Positions 1-5,499 of a DNA stretch of 5,499 nt are shown in pieces. Positions within the stretch are counted from its first letter, which is position 1. Each line of letters starts with the position of its first letter. Made by a program: the position numbers and the translations under genes. Origin of the DNA: UBA1431 sp049324235 (GTDB taxonomy: Bacteria; Bacillota; Clostridia; Christensenellales; UBA1431); contig JBMOLJ010000086.1 of the NCBI GenBank assembly GCA_049324235.1, forward strand, positions 1-5,499, written 5' to 3'. A model generated the notes under the pieces. That model made no database searches. It saw only the letters and a program-made list of their open reading frames with translations, and was not told where the DNA came from.

Positions 1-190
1 AGCATACCGGATATTTAATTTATTCACCATACTATACGTCGTGTCCGTCTTTAGCAGCACGATCCTGCTTGTCAGCATGCTTTGGATGGAATTTTCCAGC
101 ACTTCCTTGTAAATCGAACAGGCAACGGGATTTTCTGTTTCGGCAATCAAACATGCATGCTTTTTGCAAAGCCGTTACCAGGGTGCCCAT
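1..190 (-). pseudogene. 5' part of a riboswitch-controlled gene, apparently frameshifted; product unknown; runs off the left edge
   Basis: The ATG at 190-188 has an excellent ribosome binding site (GGGAGGTG, 7-nt spacer) and lies just after a riboswitch terminator, so this is where translation should begin. The frame from that ATG (MGTLVTALQKACMFDC...) becomes rich in Arg, Lys, Cys and His and stops at 32-34 after 52 codons. The +1 frame, entered at the T run at 149-151, is open for all 50 codons from 150 to the window edge and looks like ordinary protein (LIAETENPVACSIYKEVL..., then ...LKTDTTYSMVNKLNIRYA). In that frame there is a TAA shortly upstream, no ATG, only a TTG at 150, and no ribosome binding site for it. 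Removing one T would give MGTLVTALQKACMLIAETE... as one continuous protein. I infer a one-base insertion or a sequencing error. The visible part shows no membrane segment and does not look like the start of CrcB/Fluc. I do not recognise the family. Alternatively the 52-codon frame is a real small protein, which I think less likely. Confidence 0.5.
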
Positions 191-197
191 GAGAATA

Positions 198-205
198 CAC
201 CTCCC
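198..205 (-). promoter_or_regulatory. strong ribosome binding site of the left gene
   Basis: On the minus strand the sequence reads GGGAGGTG, nearly a full match to the anti-Shine-Dalgarno sequence, followed by TATTCTC and then ATG at 190. It lies 16 nt beyond the T run of the leader terminator, so it is made only in read-through transcripts. It fixes the start of the left gene at 190 rather than at the ATG at 244, which lies inside the terminator region. Confidence 0.8.
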
Positions 206-221
206 GCATTTACGGAAACAC

Positions 222-267
222 AAAAAAGCCAATGTTTCTGCCAAAATATTTTGCAGAAAGCATTAGC
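222..267 (-). terminator. intrinsic terminator of the fluoride riboswitch (expression platform)
   Basis: On the minus strand GCTAATG (267-261), a bulged C (260) and TTTCTGC (259-253) pair with GCAGAAA (241-235) and CATTGGC (234-228), with one G-U pair in the outer stem. The loop is A/T-rich, and six T residues follow at 227-222. This is a classical Rho-independent terminator between promoter and gene. Its left arm is the same stretch that forms the 3' end of the aptamer, including the pseudoknot strand, so folded aptamer and terminator exclude each other. The predicted result is termination without fluoride and read-through with fluoride. It may also stop transcripts arriving from the activase gene upstream. 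Confidence 0.85.
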
Positions 268-310
268 TTAAGAGCAGTTTTGCATTACGCAAGGGAGACT
301 TTCATTCCCT
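253..310 (-). promoter_or_regulatory. fluoride riboswitch aptamer (crcB RNA motif)
   Basis: The RNA on the minus strand can be aligned with the known fluoride aptamer fold, which I compared from memory with the Thermotoga petrophila aptamer. P1 is AGGGA (310-306) with UCCCU (296-292). The loop begins AUG (305-303), as in the fluoride site. Loop residues GAAAGU (303-298) pair with GCUUUC (261-256) as a 6-bp pseudoknot with one G-U. The junction has the AAACUG block (280-275). The short second stem is GCU (275-273) with AGC (268-266) and a 4-nt loop. UAAUG (265-261) follows, matching the conserved URAUG, and U255 takes the place of the U that makes the long-range A-U pair. Differences are an 11-nt insert between P1 and AAAC (291-281), one extra C (297), and G254 where A is usual. 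Placement between a consensus promoter and a terminator that shares its 3' strand strongly supports the call. A covariance-model search was not run. Confidence 0.85.
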
Positions 311-318
311 ATCCTAAA

Positions 319-347
319 ATTATATCTGGGAATAACGGTCCTGTCAA
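319..347 (-). promoter_or_regulatory. consensus SigmaA promoter of the riboswitch leader
   Basis: The -35 box is TTGACA (347-342) and the -10 box is TATAAT (324-319), separated by exactly 17 bp. Both hexamers match the consensus at all six positions. Transcription should begin near 312, two or three bases before the aptamer P1 stem, giving a leader of about 120 nt before the ATG at 190. So perfect a promoter suggests constitutive initiation, with control left to the riboswitch. Confidence 0.9.
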
Positions 348-406
348 TGTTTAATCGGCAATCGAAGCTGTATTTTAGTAGACGTTGCCCGATAGTAGCT
401 GCCGCA

Positions 407-3400
407 TCATTTTGCATTGGACATCATCAGCTTGATCCGGTTCAATTGATTCGTCTCGCTCGCGCCCGGGTCATAGTCCACGGCGATGATGTTGGATGAC
501 GGGAACATGCGCCGCAGTTCCTTTATGGCCCCGCGCCCGGTGATATGGTTGGGCAGGCAGGCAAACGGCTGCATGCAGATGATGTTGTCCACGCCGTGGT
601 GTATCAGCTCAAGCATCTCCGCAATGAGCAGCCAGCCCTCGCCGGCCTGATGCCCGAGCGAGACAATTTCCTTGGCCATATTCGCCATTTTCTTTATCCG
701 AAGGGGCGGCTGGAAGCGTTTGCTCTTTTTCAGGGCGCGTATCACCGTGTTCCCGAACCGTCCCATAACGTAGGTGATGAGCGACCCGGACAGCCGGGCA
801 ATCTTCTTCCCCTGCAGATAGCGCGCTTTGAATTTTATATTATAGGTGCAGTATTCGAGGAAATTCACAAGGGGTGGCATCACGGCCTCTCCGCCCTCGG
901 CTTCCACAATATTAATGATATGGTTGTTTGCATCGGGATGGAATTTTACCAGAATCTCCCCGACCAGTCCGACACGCGGTTTTTTGATATCCAGTATTCT
1001 CAGGTCGTCAAAATCCTTTACAATGCCTTTGATAGTTCGGTTGTATTGTATCAGGCTCCCGTTTATTATGTTCTCCTTTGCCTTTTTTGCCCATTTTTCA
1101 TACAGTGCATTGGCCGAGCCCGCCACGGCCTCGTAGGGCCTGGTGCGGTACAGCACCTTCATCAGAACATCCCCGTAGTTGATAGCCAGCATCGCCCGCT
1201 TCAACAACGCGTTATTGATTGAAAAGCCCGGATGCTTTTCTATCCCCTGCACGCTCAGCCCGATCACCGGAATCTGCGGCATTTGCGCGTCTTTCAAAGC
1301 CTTCCGGATCAGGGCAATATAATTGGTTGCCCTGCACGGGCCTCCGGTCTGGGACATCAGTATTGAGACGTTGTTCAGGTCATATCTGCCGCTCTTGAGC
1401 GCCTGCATCAGCTGGCCGGTGGTTATGATGCAGGGATAGCAGGCGTCGTTGTGGACATATTTCAGCCCCTCTTCCACCGCAGCCTTATCCACGGCCGGGA
1501 GTATCACCACATTATAATCCGATGAACGGAAGGCCACCTCAAGGAACTGGAAATGGATCGGCGACATCTGTGGAACGATGATCGTGTGCTTCTTTTTCAT
1601 TTCCTGGGTAAACAGCCTGGGAGCCTTGGTTTCCTCCGCCCCGGCTGCTGCACGTTTTTCCTCCTCGCGCCTGAGCCTGCGTTCTTCCACGGCCACCTTC
1701 AGGGAGCGTATGCGTATCCTGGCCGCACCGAGATTGCTCCCCTCATCTATCTTTATCAGCGTATATATTTTATTTTTGGACTGCAGAATTTCCGATACCT
1801 GATCGCTGGTCACCGCATCAAGGCCGCAGCCGAAGGAAGTGAGCTGGATAAGCTCTACGTCCTCCCTCCCCGCAACGAACGATGCCGCCGCATACAGTCT
1901 GGAGTGATAGGCCCACTGGTCCTTTACCCTGAGGGGGCGTTGAACGGTCCCCAGATGGGCGATGCTGTCCTCGGTAAGCACCGCCATGCCTTCGCCGGTG
2001 ATGACGCCCGCAAGGCCGTGGTTGACCTCGGGGTCGATATGGTAGGGACGGCCGCAGACGACAATCCCCCGCAGCCCGTTTTCCTCCATATACCGGAGTG
2101 TTTCCTCGCCTTTTTGGCGGATGTCCGTTTTGAACTTTTCCGCCTCGGCATAGGCATGGTCCACGGCGTCGTTGATCTCTTTCCTCGTTATTTTGAAGGC
2201 ATGGAGGCACTCAAACAGTGTTGCTTTCATCCTCGCTTTTTCGTTAAAGGAAATGAATGGCTGCACATACGTGACGCCCTTTTGGCGCAGTTCGTCAATA
2301 TTGATTTTAAGCACCTCAGGATAACCGGCGATGACGGGGCAGTTGAAATTGTTGTCGCTCTCTTGGAATTCCTTATTTTCAAAAACCGCGCATGGATAGA
2401 ATATGAAACGTATCCCCTGCTCGATGAGGCTCATGATATGGCCGTGCGCCAGCTTTGCCGGATAGCATATGGCTTCGGACGGGATGGATTCCATGCCTTT
2501 TTCAAATATACCTTTGTCCGATTTCGGGGAAAGCGCCACCCTGAACCCGAGATCAGTCAAAAACGTGTGCCAGAACGGGTAGTTTTCGTACATGTTCATC
2601 ACGCGCGGTATGCCGGCCGTTCCCCTATGTGCCATTGAAGGCGGGAGCGGGCGGTAATTGAACAGCCTTTTGAGCTTATAATCAAAAAGATTGGGGATGC
2701 TTTCCTTTGCACGCGGCAGCCCGGCGCCGCGCTCACACCGGTTTCCGGAGATGTACTGCCTTCCGTCCGAAAACTCCATTACCGTAAGGAAACAGTTGTT
2801 ACCGCATCCTGAGCAATGGCGGAACCCTTTTTTGTAACCGAACGTTTCGAGTTTCTGCGCCGACAGCAAAGCCGTCTGATACCCCTGTACATATCTTTCC
2901 TTCGCGATCAGGGCCGCGCCGTACGCGCCCATCAGACCGGCGATATCGGGCCGGACCACTTCCCTGCCCGTTTCGATTTCGAACGCGCGCAGGATGGCGT
3001 CGTTGAAAAAGGTACCCCCCTGTGCAAGTATTTTACTGCCGAATTCTTCGGGCCTTTTTATTTTTATAACCTTGTACAGCGCATTCCTGATGACGGAGTA
3101 GGAAAGCCCGGCGGAAATATCGGCGATGGCAACGCCTTCCTTCTGCGCCTGCCTGACTTTGGAGTTCATGAATACCGTACACCGGTTGCCAAGGTCGGCA
3201 GGCTTTTGCGAGGAAACGGCCTCTTTGGCAAAATCCTCGACACTCACATCCAGCGAGCGGGCGAATGTTTCAATAAACGACCCGCACCCCGACGAACATG
3301 CTTCGTTCAGAATGATGCTGTCAATAACGCCGTTGCGGATGCATATAGCCTTCATGTCCTGACCGCCGATATCGAGTATGAATTCCACGCCCGGCAGGAA

Positions 3401-4639
3401 CTCTGCCGCCGCCTTGTAATGGGCCATGGTCTCGACCTCGCCGACATCGGCTCTGATCGCGGCTTTCAGCAGGTCTTCCCCGTATCCGGTCACCGCGGCA
3501 TGTACGATTCTTACGCCTTCGGGCAGCCTTGCATACAGGTCTTTGAGCATCCTGACGCATATTTCCACGGGCTCTCCGTTATTGCTCTCATAGCACGAAT
3601 ACAGAAGGCTGCCGTCTTCGCTTATCAGCACCGCCTTGGTCGTCGTCGATCCGGCGTCGATCCCGAGATACGCCTCCCCGCTGTATTCAGCGAGATTTGC
3701 CCTTTTTACCGCCGCCTGCGCGTGGCGGTTTCTGAATTCCTCGAGTTCGCATTCGTCTTTGAACAGCGGCCGAAGAATGTTGGCGTCCAATGCGTCTTCC
3801 GCTCGCAGTTCCTGAAGGTGCTTTAAAACGTCCGCCAAAGCAACATACTTCTCCCCTGGATTATCTTTGACCATGTATGCCGTGCCTAAAGCGGCATAGA
3901 ACTGTGCATTATCGGGCATGACCGCTTGCTCGTCCGTGAGTTTGAGCGTTTCAATGAACCGCTTCCTGAGCTGCGGCAAAAAATACAGCGGGCCGCCTAA
4001 AAAAGCCACATTCCCCCGGATAGGCCTCCCGCACGCAAGACCGCTTATGGTCTGATTGACCACGGCCTGAAAGATAGAAGCAGCTATGTCTTCCTTCGTA
4101 GCACCCTGGTTCAGCAGGGACTGTATATCTGTTTTGGCAAATACGCCGCATCTCGAAGCAATCGGGTAGACGACCCTGCTTTTTCCCGCAAGCCTGTCTA
4201 ACCCAATAGCATCCGTCTGCAGCAGCAATGCCATCTGGTCTATGAACGCGCCGGTACCCCCGGCGCACGCGCCGTTCATGCGCTGCTCCGTACTATGGCC
4301 GAAATAGGTAATCTTGGCGTCCTCGCCGCCCAGTTCTATGGCAACATCGGTTTGCGGAATAAACCTCTCCACGTTTTTTGCAACCGCAATAACCTCCTGA
4401 ATAAAGGGGACCTCCATGATTTTTGAAAAGCTCAGCCCGCCCGATCCGGTAACCGCCATTTTGACCTTTATATTTCCCAGCTCTCTGAATGCCCGTTCAA
4501 GTACTTCGCATGCCGAGACCCGTACATTGGAGAAATGGCGCCGGTATTCGCTGAATTTTATTTCTCCGCTTTCGTCAAGGATTACCGCCTTTACGGTCGT
4601 AGATCCGATGTCCAGCCCCAGATAGGTATGGTCACACAT
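407..4639 (-). CDS. giant fused 2-hydroxyacyl-CoA dehydratase activase / DUF2229-HgdB-like iron-sulfur protein
   Basis: A 1410-residue cytoplasmic protein. Module 1 (about 6-260) and module 2 (about 324-580) are BcrAD/BadFG (ASKHA) ATPase domains. Phosphate loops are DIGSTTVK (10-17) and DAGSTTTK (328-335), second loops LGGEDAK (103-109) and IGGQDMK (424-430), adenosine-type motifs AFLGGP (212-217) and LAQGGT (538-543). Each module has the activator cluster cysteines (C125/C164 and C448/C487), both 39 residues apart as in HgdC, so one chain can imitate the HgdC dimer with its bridging [4Fe-4S] cluster. A knuckle C609-x2-C612-x3-C616 plus C635 follows, then a DUF2229-like region (about 676-960, with C725, C750, C767, C862, C938), a charged linker (about 981-1016) and an HgdB-like region (about 1017-1400, with C1067-x2-C1070, C1102, C1264, C1355, C1361). 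Family knowledge: ATP hydrolysis drives a single low-potential electron to a partner cluster. Substrate is unknown. I chose the ATG at 4639 (SD-like GGGGGA, 5-nt spacer) over the TTG at 4660, which lies upstream of that site. The divergent TetR gene is its likely regulator. Confidence 0.93.
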   Translation of the reverse strand: MCDHTYLGLDIGSTTVKAVILDESGEIKFSEYRRHFSNVRVSACEVLERAFRELGNIKVKMAVTGSGGLSFSKIMEVPFIQEVIAVAKNVERFIPQTDVAIELGGEDAKITYFGHSTEQRMNGACAGGTGAFIDQMALLLQTDAIGLDRLAGKSRVVYPIASRCGVFAKTDIQSLLNQGATKEDIAASIFQAVVNQTISGLACGRPIRGNVAFLGGPLYFLPQLRKRFIETLKLTDEQAVMPDNAQFYAALGTAYMVKDNPGEKYVALADVLKHLQELRAEDALDANILRPLFKDECELEEFRNRHAQAAVKRANLAEYSGEAYLGIDAGSTTTKAVLISEDGSLLYSCYESNNGEPVEICVRMLKDLYARLPEGVRIVHAAVTGYGEDLLKAAIRADVGEVETMAHYKAAAEFLPGVEFILDIGGQDMKAICIRNGVIDSIILNEACSSGCGSFIETFARSLDVSVEDFAKEAVSSQKPADLGNRCTVFMNSKVRQAQKEGVAIADISAGLSYSVIRNALYKVIKIKRPEEFGSKILAQGGTFFNDAILRAFEIETGREVVRPDIAGLMGAYGAALIAKERYVQGYQTALLSAQKLETFGYKKGFRHCSGCGNNCFLTVMEFSDGRQYISGNRCERGAGLPRAKESIPNLFDYKLKRLFNYRPLPPSMAHRGTAGIPRVMNMYENYPFWHTFLTDLGFRVALSPKSDKGIFEKGMESIPSEAICYPAKLAHGHIMSLIEQGIRFIFYPCAVFENKEFQESDNNFNCPVIAGYPEVLKINIDELRQKGVTYVQPFISFNEKARMKATLFECLHAFKITRKEINDAVDHAYAEAEKFKTDIRQKGEETLRYMEENGLRGIVVCGRPYHIDPEVNHGLAGVITGEGMAVLTEDSIAHLGTVQRPLRVKDQWAYHSRLYAAASFVAGREDVELIQLTSFGCGLDAVTSDQVSEILQSKNKIYTLIKIDEGSNLGAARIRIRSLKVAVEERRLRREEEKRAAAGAEETKAPRLFTQEMKKKHTIIVPQMSPIHFQFLEVAFRSSDYNVVILPAVDKAAVEEGLKYVHNDACYPCIITTGQLMQALKSGRYDLNNVSILMSQTGGPCRATNYIALIRKALKDAQMPQIPVIGLSVQGIEKHPGFSINNALLKRAMLAINYGDVLMKVLYRTRPYEAVAGSANALYEKWAKKAKENIINGSLIQYNRTIKGIVKDFDDLRILDIKKPRVGLVGEILVKFHPDANNHIINIVEAEGGEAVMPPLVNFLEYCTYNIKFKARYLQGKKIARLSGSLITYVMGRFGNTVIRALKKSKRFQPPLRIKKMANMAKEIVSLGHQAGEGWLLIAEMLELIHHGVDNIICMQPFACLPNHITGRGAIKELRRMFPSSNIIAVDYDPGASETNQLNRIKLMMSNAK

Positions 4640-4666
4640 TTTTATCCCCCGTAAGAACAAAAAACA

Positions 4667-4695
4667 TTGAGCACAACAACATGTTGTTTTATACT
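4667..4695 (+). promoter_or_regulatory. promoter of the TetR-family regulator gene
   Basis: The -35 box TTGAGC (4667-4672) and the -10 box TATACT (4690-4695) are 17 bp apart, with four and five consensus matches respectively. The start point should be near 4702, leaving a leader of about 75 nt before the ATG at 4777. This makes the upstream in-frame ATG at 4681 unusable from this promoter, because it lies before the -10 box. Confidence 0.6.
4675..4688. promoter_or_regulatory. perfect 14-bp palindrome, likely TetR-family operator
   Basis: AACAACATGTTGTT is its own reverse complement without mismatch. It lies entirely inside the 17-bp spacer of the rightward tetR promoter and close to the likely start of the leftward activase transcript. 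TetR-family repressors bind such palindromes and commonly control a divergent promoter pair, so I infer that the adjacent regulator binds here and represses itself and perhaps the activase gene. Binding is not shown by the sequence. Confidence 0.6.
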
Positions 4696-4753
4696 CTATA
4701 TATTAAGAAGAAATCATTGGAAATTCCATATACAGTTTCGCAAAATATGTCAA
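4695..4753 (-). promoter_or_regulatory. candidate promoter(s) for the activase gene
   Basis: Two weak candidates are visible on the minus strand. One is TTTCCA (4723-4718), 17 bp, TATAGA (4700-4695), with four matches in each box; its start point would fall at about 4688, right at the edge of the palindrome. The other has a perfect -35 TTGACA (4753-4748), but only TATGGA (4730-4725) at 17 bp or TATATG (4732-4727) at 15 bp as a -10 box. I cannot decide between them. Either transcript would include or begin at the proposed operator. Confidence 0.35.
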
Positions 4754-4759
4754 GTTTTT

Positions 4760-4766
4760 GGAAAGG
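4760..4766 (+). promoter_or_regulatory. ribosome binding site that sets the TetR start
   Basis: GGAAAGG lies 10 nt before the ATG at 4777. It is a moderate match with a slightly long spacer. The other in-frame ATGs at 4681 and 4747 have no comparable site. Confidence 0.55.
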
Positions 4767-4776
4767 TCTGTTTAAT

Positions 4777-5349
4777 ATGGATGAATCCCCTTCCAGGAAG
4801 AAGCTTAGGGACGCTTTCATTGAATTATACAGCGTTAAAAGCATCAACACCATCAGTATAAAGGATATTACAAGCCTGGCAGGTTTTAACCGCGGGACGT
4901 TTTATATTCATTATAAGGATATTTACGATCTTTTGGAGCAGATTGAAAACGATATCGTGGAGGACATCAATCAGAAAGCAAAGGACAGCCTCTATTTCAT
5001 CCTCTATGAGCAGAATTTTTCGAAATTCCTGACCCAGCTTGAGTATATCAGTACAAATGCAAAGTATTTTAAAGCGCTCCTTGGCGCCAACGGCTCCCCC
5101 TCCTTCACCAATAAACTGAAAACATCGCTAAAAGAAAACATCAGGGCGGAGTTTGCCACCGGCAAAGATACCAGCGAGAAAACGGTAGAATATATTATAG
5201 AATACATCGTTTCCGCCCAGCTCGGACTCATCACGCATTGGCTGGAAACCGGCTTTGAAATTCCGGCAAAGGAAGTTGCTCTGGTGATCAGCAAAATCAT
5301 GGCGTCCGGCCCGGTGAATGCTTTGCAGGAAGCGTTGGGCGTTATATGA
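4777..5349 (+). CDS. TetR/AcrR-family transcriptional regulator
   Basis: A 190-residue DNA-binding protein of usual TetR length. The N-terminal helix-turn-helix domain spans about residues 7-53. The typical signature is clear: ISIKDITSLAGFNRGTFYIH (26-45), followed by YKDIYDLLEQIE, the end of the recognition helix and the start of the linker helix. The rest is a helical ligand-binding and dimerisation domain that resembles the Firmicutes-type TetR C-terminal domain (ALLGANGSPSF at 100-110, then a region with HWLETGF near 154-160). The reading frame extends upstream to an ATG at 4681, but that part overlaps the promoter, lacks a ribosome binding site and adds 32 residues absent from typical family members, so I start at 4777. 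It is divergent from the activase gene across a 137-bp region holding a perfect palindrome. Autoregulation and control of the activase are inferred. The ligand is unknown; an acyl-CoA or related metabolite would fit the neighbour but is speculation. Confidence 0.92.
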   Translation: MDESPSRKKLRDAFIELYSVKSINTISIKDITSLAGFNRGTFYIHYKDIYDLLEQIENDIVEDINQKAKDSLYFILYEQNFSKFLTQLEYISTNAKYFKALLGANGSPSFTNKLKTSLKENIRAEFATGKDTSEKTVEYIIEYIVSAQLGLITHWLETGFEIPAKEVALVISKIMASGPVNALQEALGVI

Positions 5350-5371
5350 TTGTGGTGTATAGATACAAGAC

Positions 5372-5401
5372 AAAAGAGCGCATCGTGGATGCGCTCTTTT
5401 T
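5372..5401. terminator. bidirectional intrinsic terminator between tetR and tRNA-Asn
   Basis: A perfect 13-bp inverted repeat (5372-5384 with 5388-5400) encloses a 3-nt loop, GTG. The outer four pairs are A/T, so a run of T follows the GC-rich core GAGCGCATC on both strands (five T on plus, four on minus). It begins 22 nt after the TetR stop codon and 7 nt after the 3' end of the convergent tRNA, so it can end both transcripts. Confidence 0.9.
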
Positions 5402-5407
5402 AAAACG

Positions 5408-5482
5408 TGGCTCCTCAGGTAGGATTTGAACCTACGGCCCTCCGGTTAACAGCCGGATGCTCTACCGCTGAGCTACTGAGGA
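5408..5482 (-). tRNA. tRNA-Asn (anticodon GUU), CCA encoded
   Basis: The minus strand gives a complete 75-nt cloverleaf. The acceptor stem is TCCTCAG with CTGAGGA, the discriminator is G, and CCA is encoded at 5410-5408. The D arm is GCTC/GAGC with loop AGCGGTA. The anticodon arm is TCCGG/CCGGA with loop CTGTTAA, giving anticodon GTT. The variable region is 5 nt. The T arm is GTAGG/CCTAC with loop TTCAAAT. All stems are fully paired. Only 17 bases lie upstream in the window, so its promoter, or any tRNA genes preceding it in the same transcript, cannot be seen. Confidence 0.98.
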
Positions 5483-5499
5483 ATATGGAATCCGGCGGC

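Noticed and set aside
235..259. Palindrome TTTCTGC...GCAGAAA read as a protein-binding operator
   Set aside because: It is the inner stem of a hairpin followed by six T on the minus strand, and it overlaps the aptamer, so a terminator explains it better.
69..266. Plus-strand open frame of 65 codons at 69-266
   Set aside because: It is antisense to the leader and left gene, has no ribosome binding site that I can see, and crosses the terminator stem.
200..347. T-box or other amino-acid leader upstream of the left gene
   Set aside because: The leader is too short and lacks a T-box sequence; its conserved elements fit the fluoride aptamer instead.
545..3826. Long plus-strand open frames at 545-1222, 1553-2638 and 2816-3826
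   Set aside because: They lie opposite the activase gene, whose strand carries recognisable motifs throughout. The plus-strand translations show no family motifs, and the openness follows from the codon use of the real gene.
4640..4660. Activase start at the TTG at 4660, adding seven residues
   Set aside because: The added codons overlap the purine-rich GGGGGA that serves the ATG at 4639, and family proteins begin just before the first phosphate loop.
4681..4776. Longer TetR start at the ATG at 4681 (222 residues), or at the ATG at 4747
   Set aside because: The 4681 ATG is inside the palindrome and before the -10 box, with no ribosome binding site. The 4747 ATG also has none. The shorter start fits the family length.
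5004..5373. Minus-strand open frames at 5004-5300 and 5128-5373
   Set aside because: They are shadows of the TetR gene. The second also runs through the gap after it, and neither shows a recognisable motif or start site.

Overview
The window reads as chromosomal DNA from an anaerobic member of the Firmicutes, most likely a clostridium. The basis is inference: a very large fused 2-hydroxyacyl-CoA dehydratase activase, which is typical of Clostridia; SigmaA-type promoters; intrinsic terminators with strong Shine-Dalgarno sites; and a tRNA-Asn with an encoded CCA end. No phage, transposon or CRISPR signal was seen.

Layout from left to right. Positions 1-347, minus strand, hold the start of a gene that leaves the window, with a complete regulatory leader. 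The leader has a perfect consensus promoter (TTGACA, 17 bp, TATAAT). It is followed by an RNA that matches the fluoride riboswitch (crcB motif) fold almost position by position, and then by an intrinsic terminator whose left arm is the 3' part of the aptamer. After that come a strong ribosome binding site and an ATG. The reading frame from this ATG is poor and stops after 52 codons, while a neighbouring frame stays open to the window edge. The start of the gene therefore looks frameshifted, or the sequence has a one-base error.

Positions 407-4639, minus strand, hold one 1410-residue protein. It has two ASKHA-type activase ATPase modules in tandem, each with the cysteine pair that holds the activator [4Fe-4S] cluster, followed by a cysteine-rich knuckle and DUF2229/HgdB-like regions. 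It is a low-potential, ATP-driven iron-sulfur electron-transfer protein of unassigned substrate.

Positions 4640-4776 are a divergent control region. A perfect 14-bp palindrome sits exactly between the -35 and -10 boxes of the rightward promoter. Positions 4777-5349, plus strand, encode a TetR/AcrR-family regulator that probably represses itself and the activase gene from that palindrome. Positions 5372-5401 form a hairpin terminator that can work in both directions, shared with a convergent tRNA-Asn(GUU) gene at 5408-5482.

How the parts fit: the TetR regulator and the giant activase form a divergent regulator-target pair. The left gene is a separate unit that should switch on when fluoride is present. 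No clear terminator lies between the activase stop codon and the riboswitch terminator, so that terminator may also end activase transcripts.
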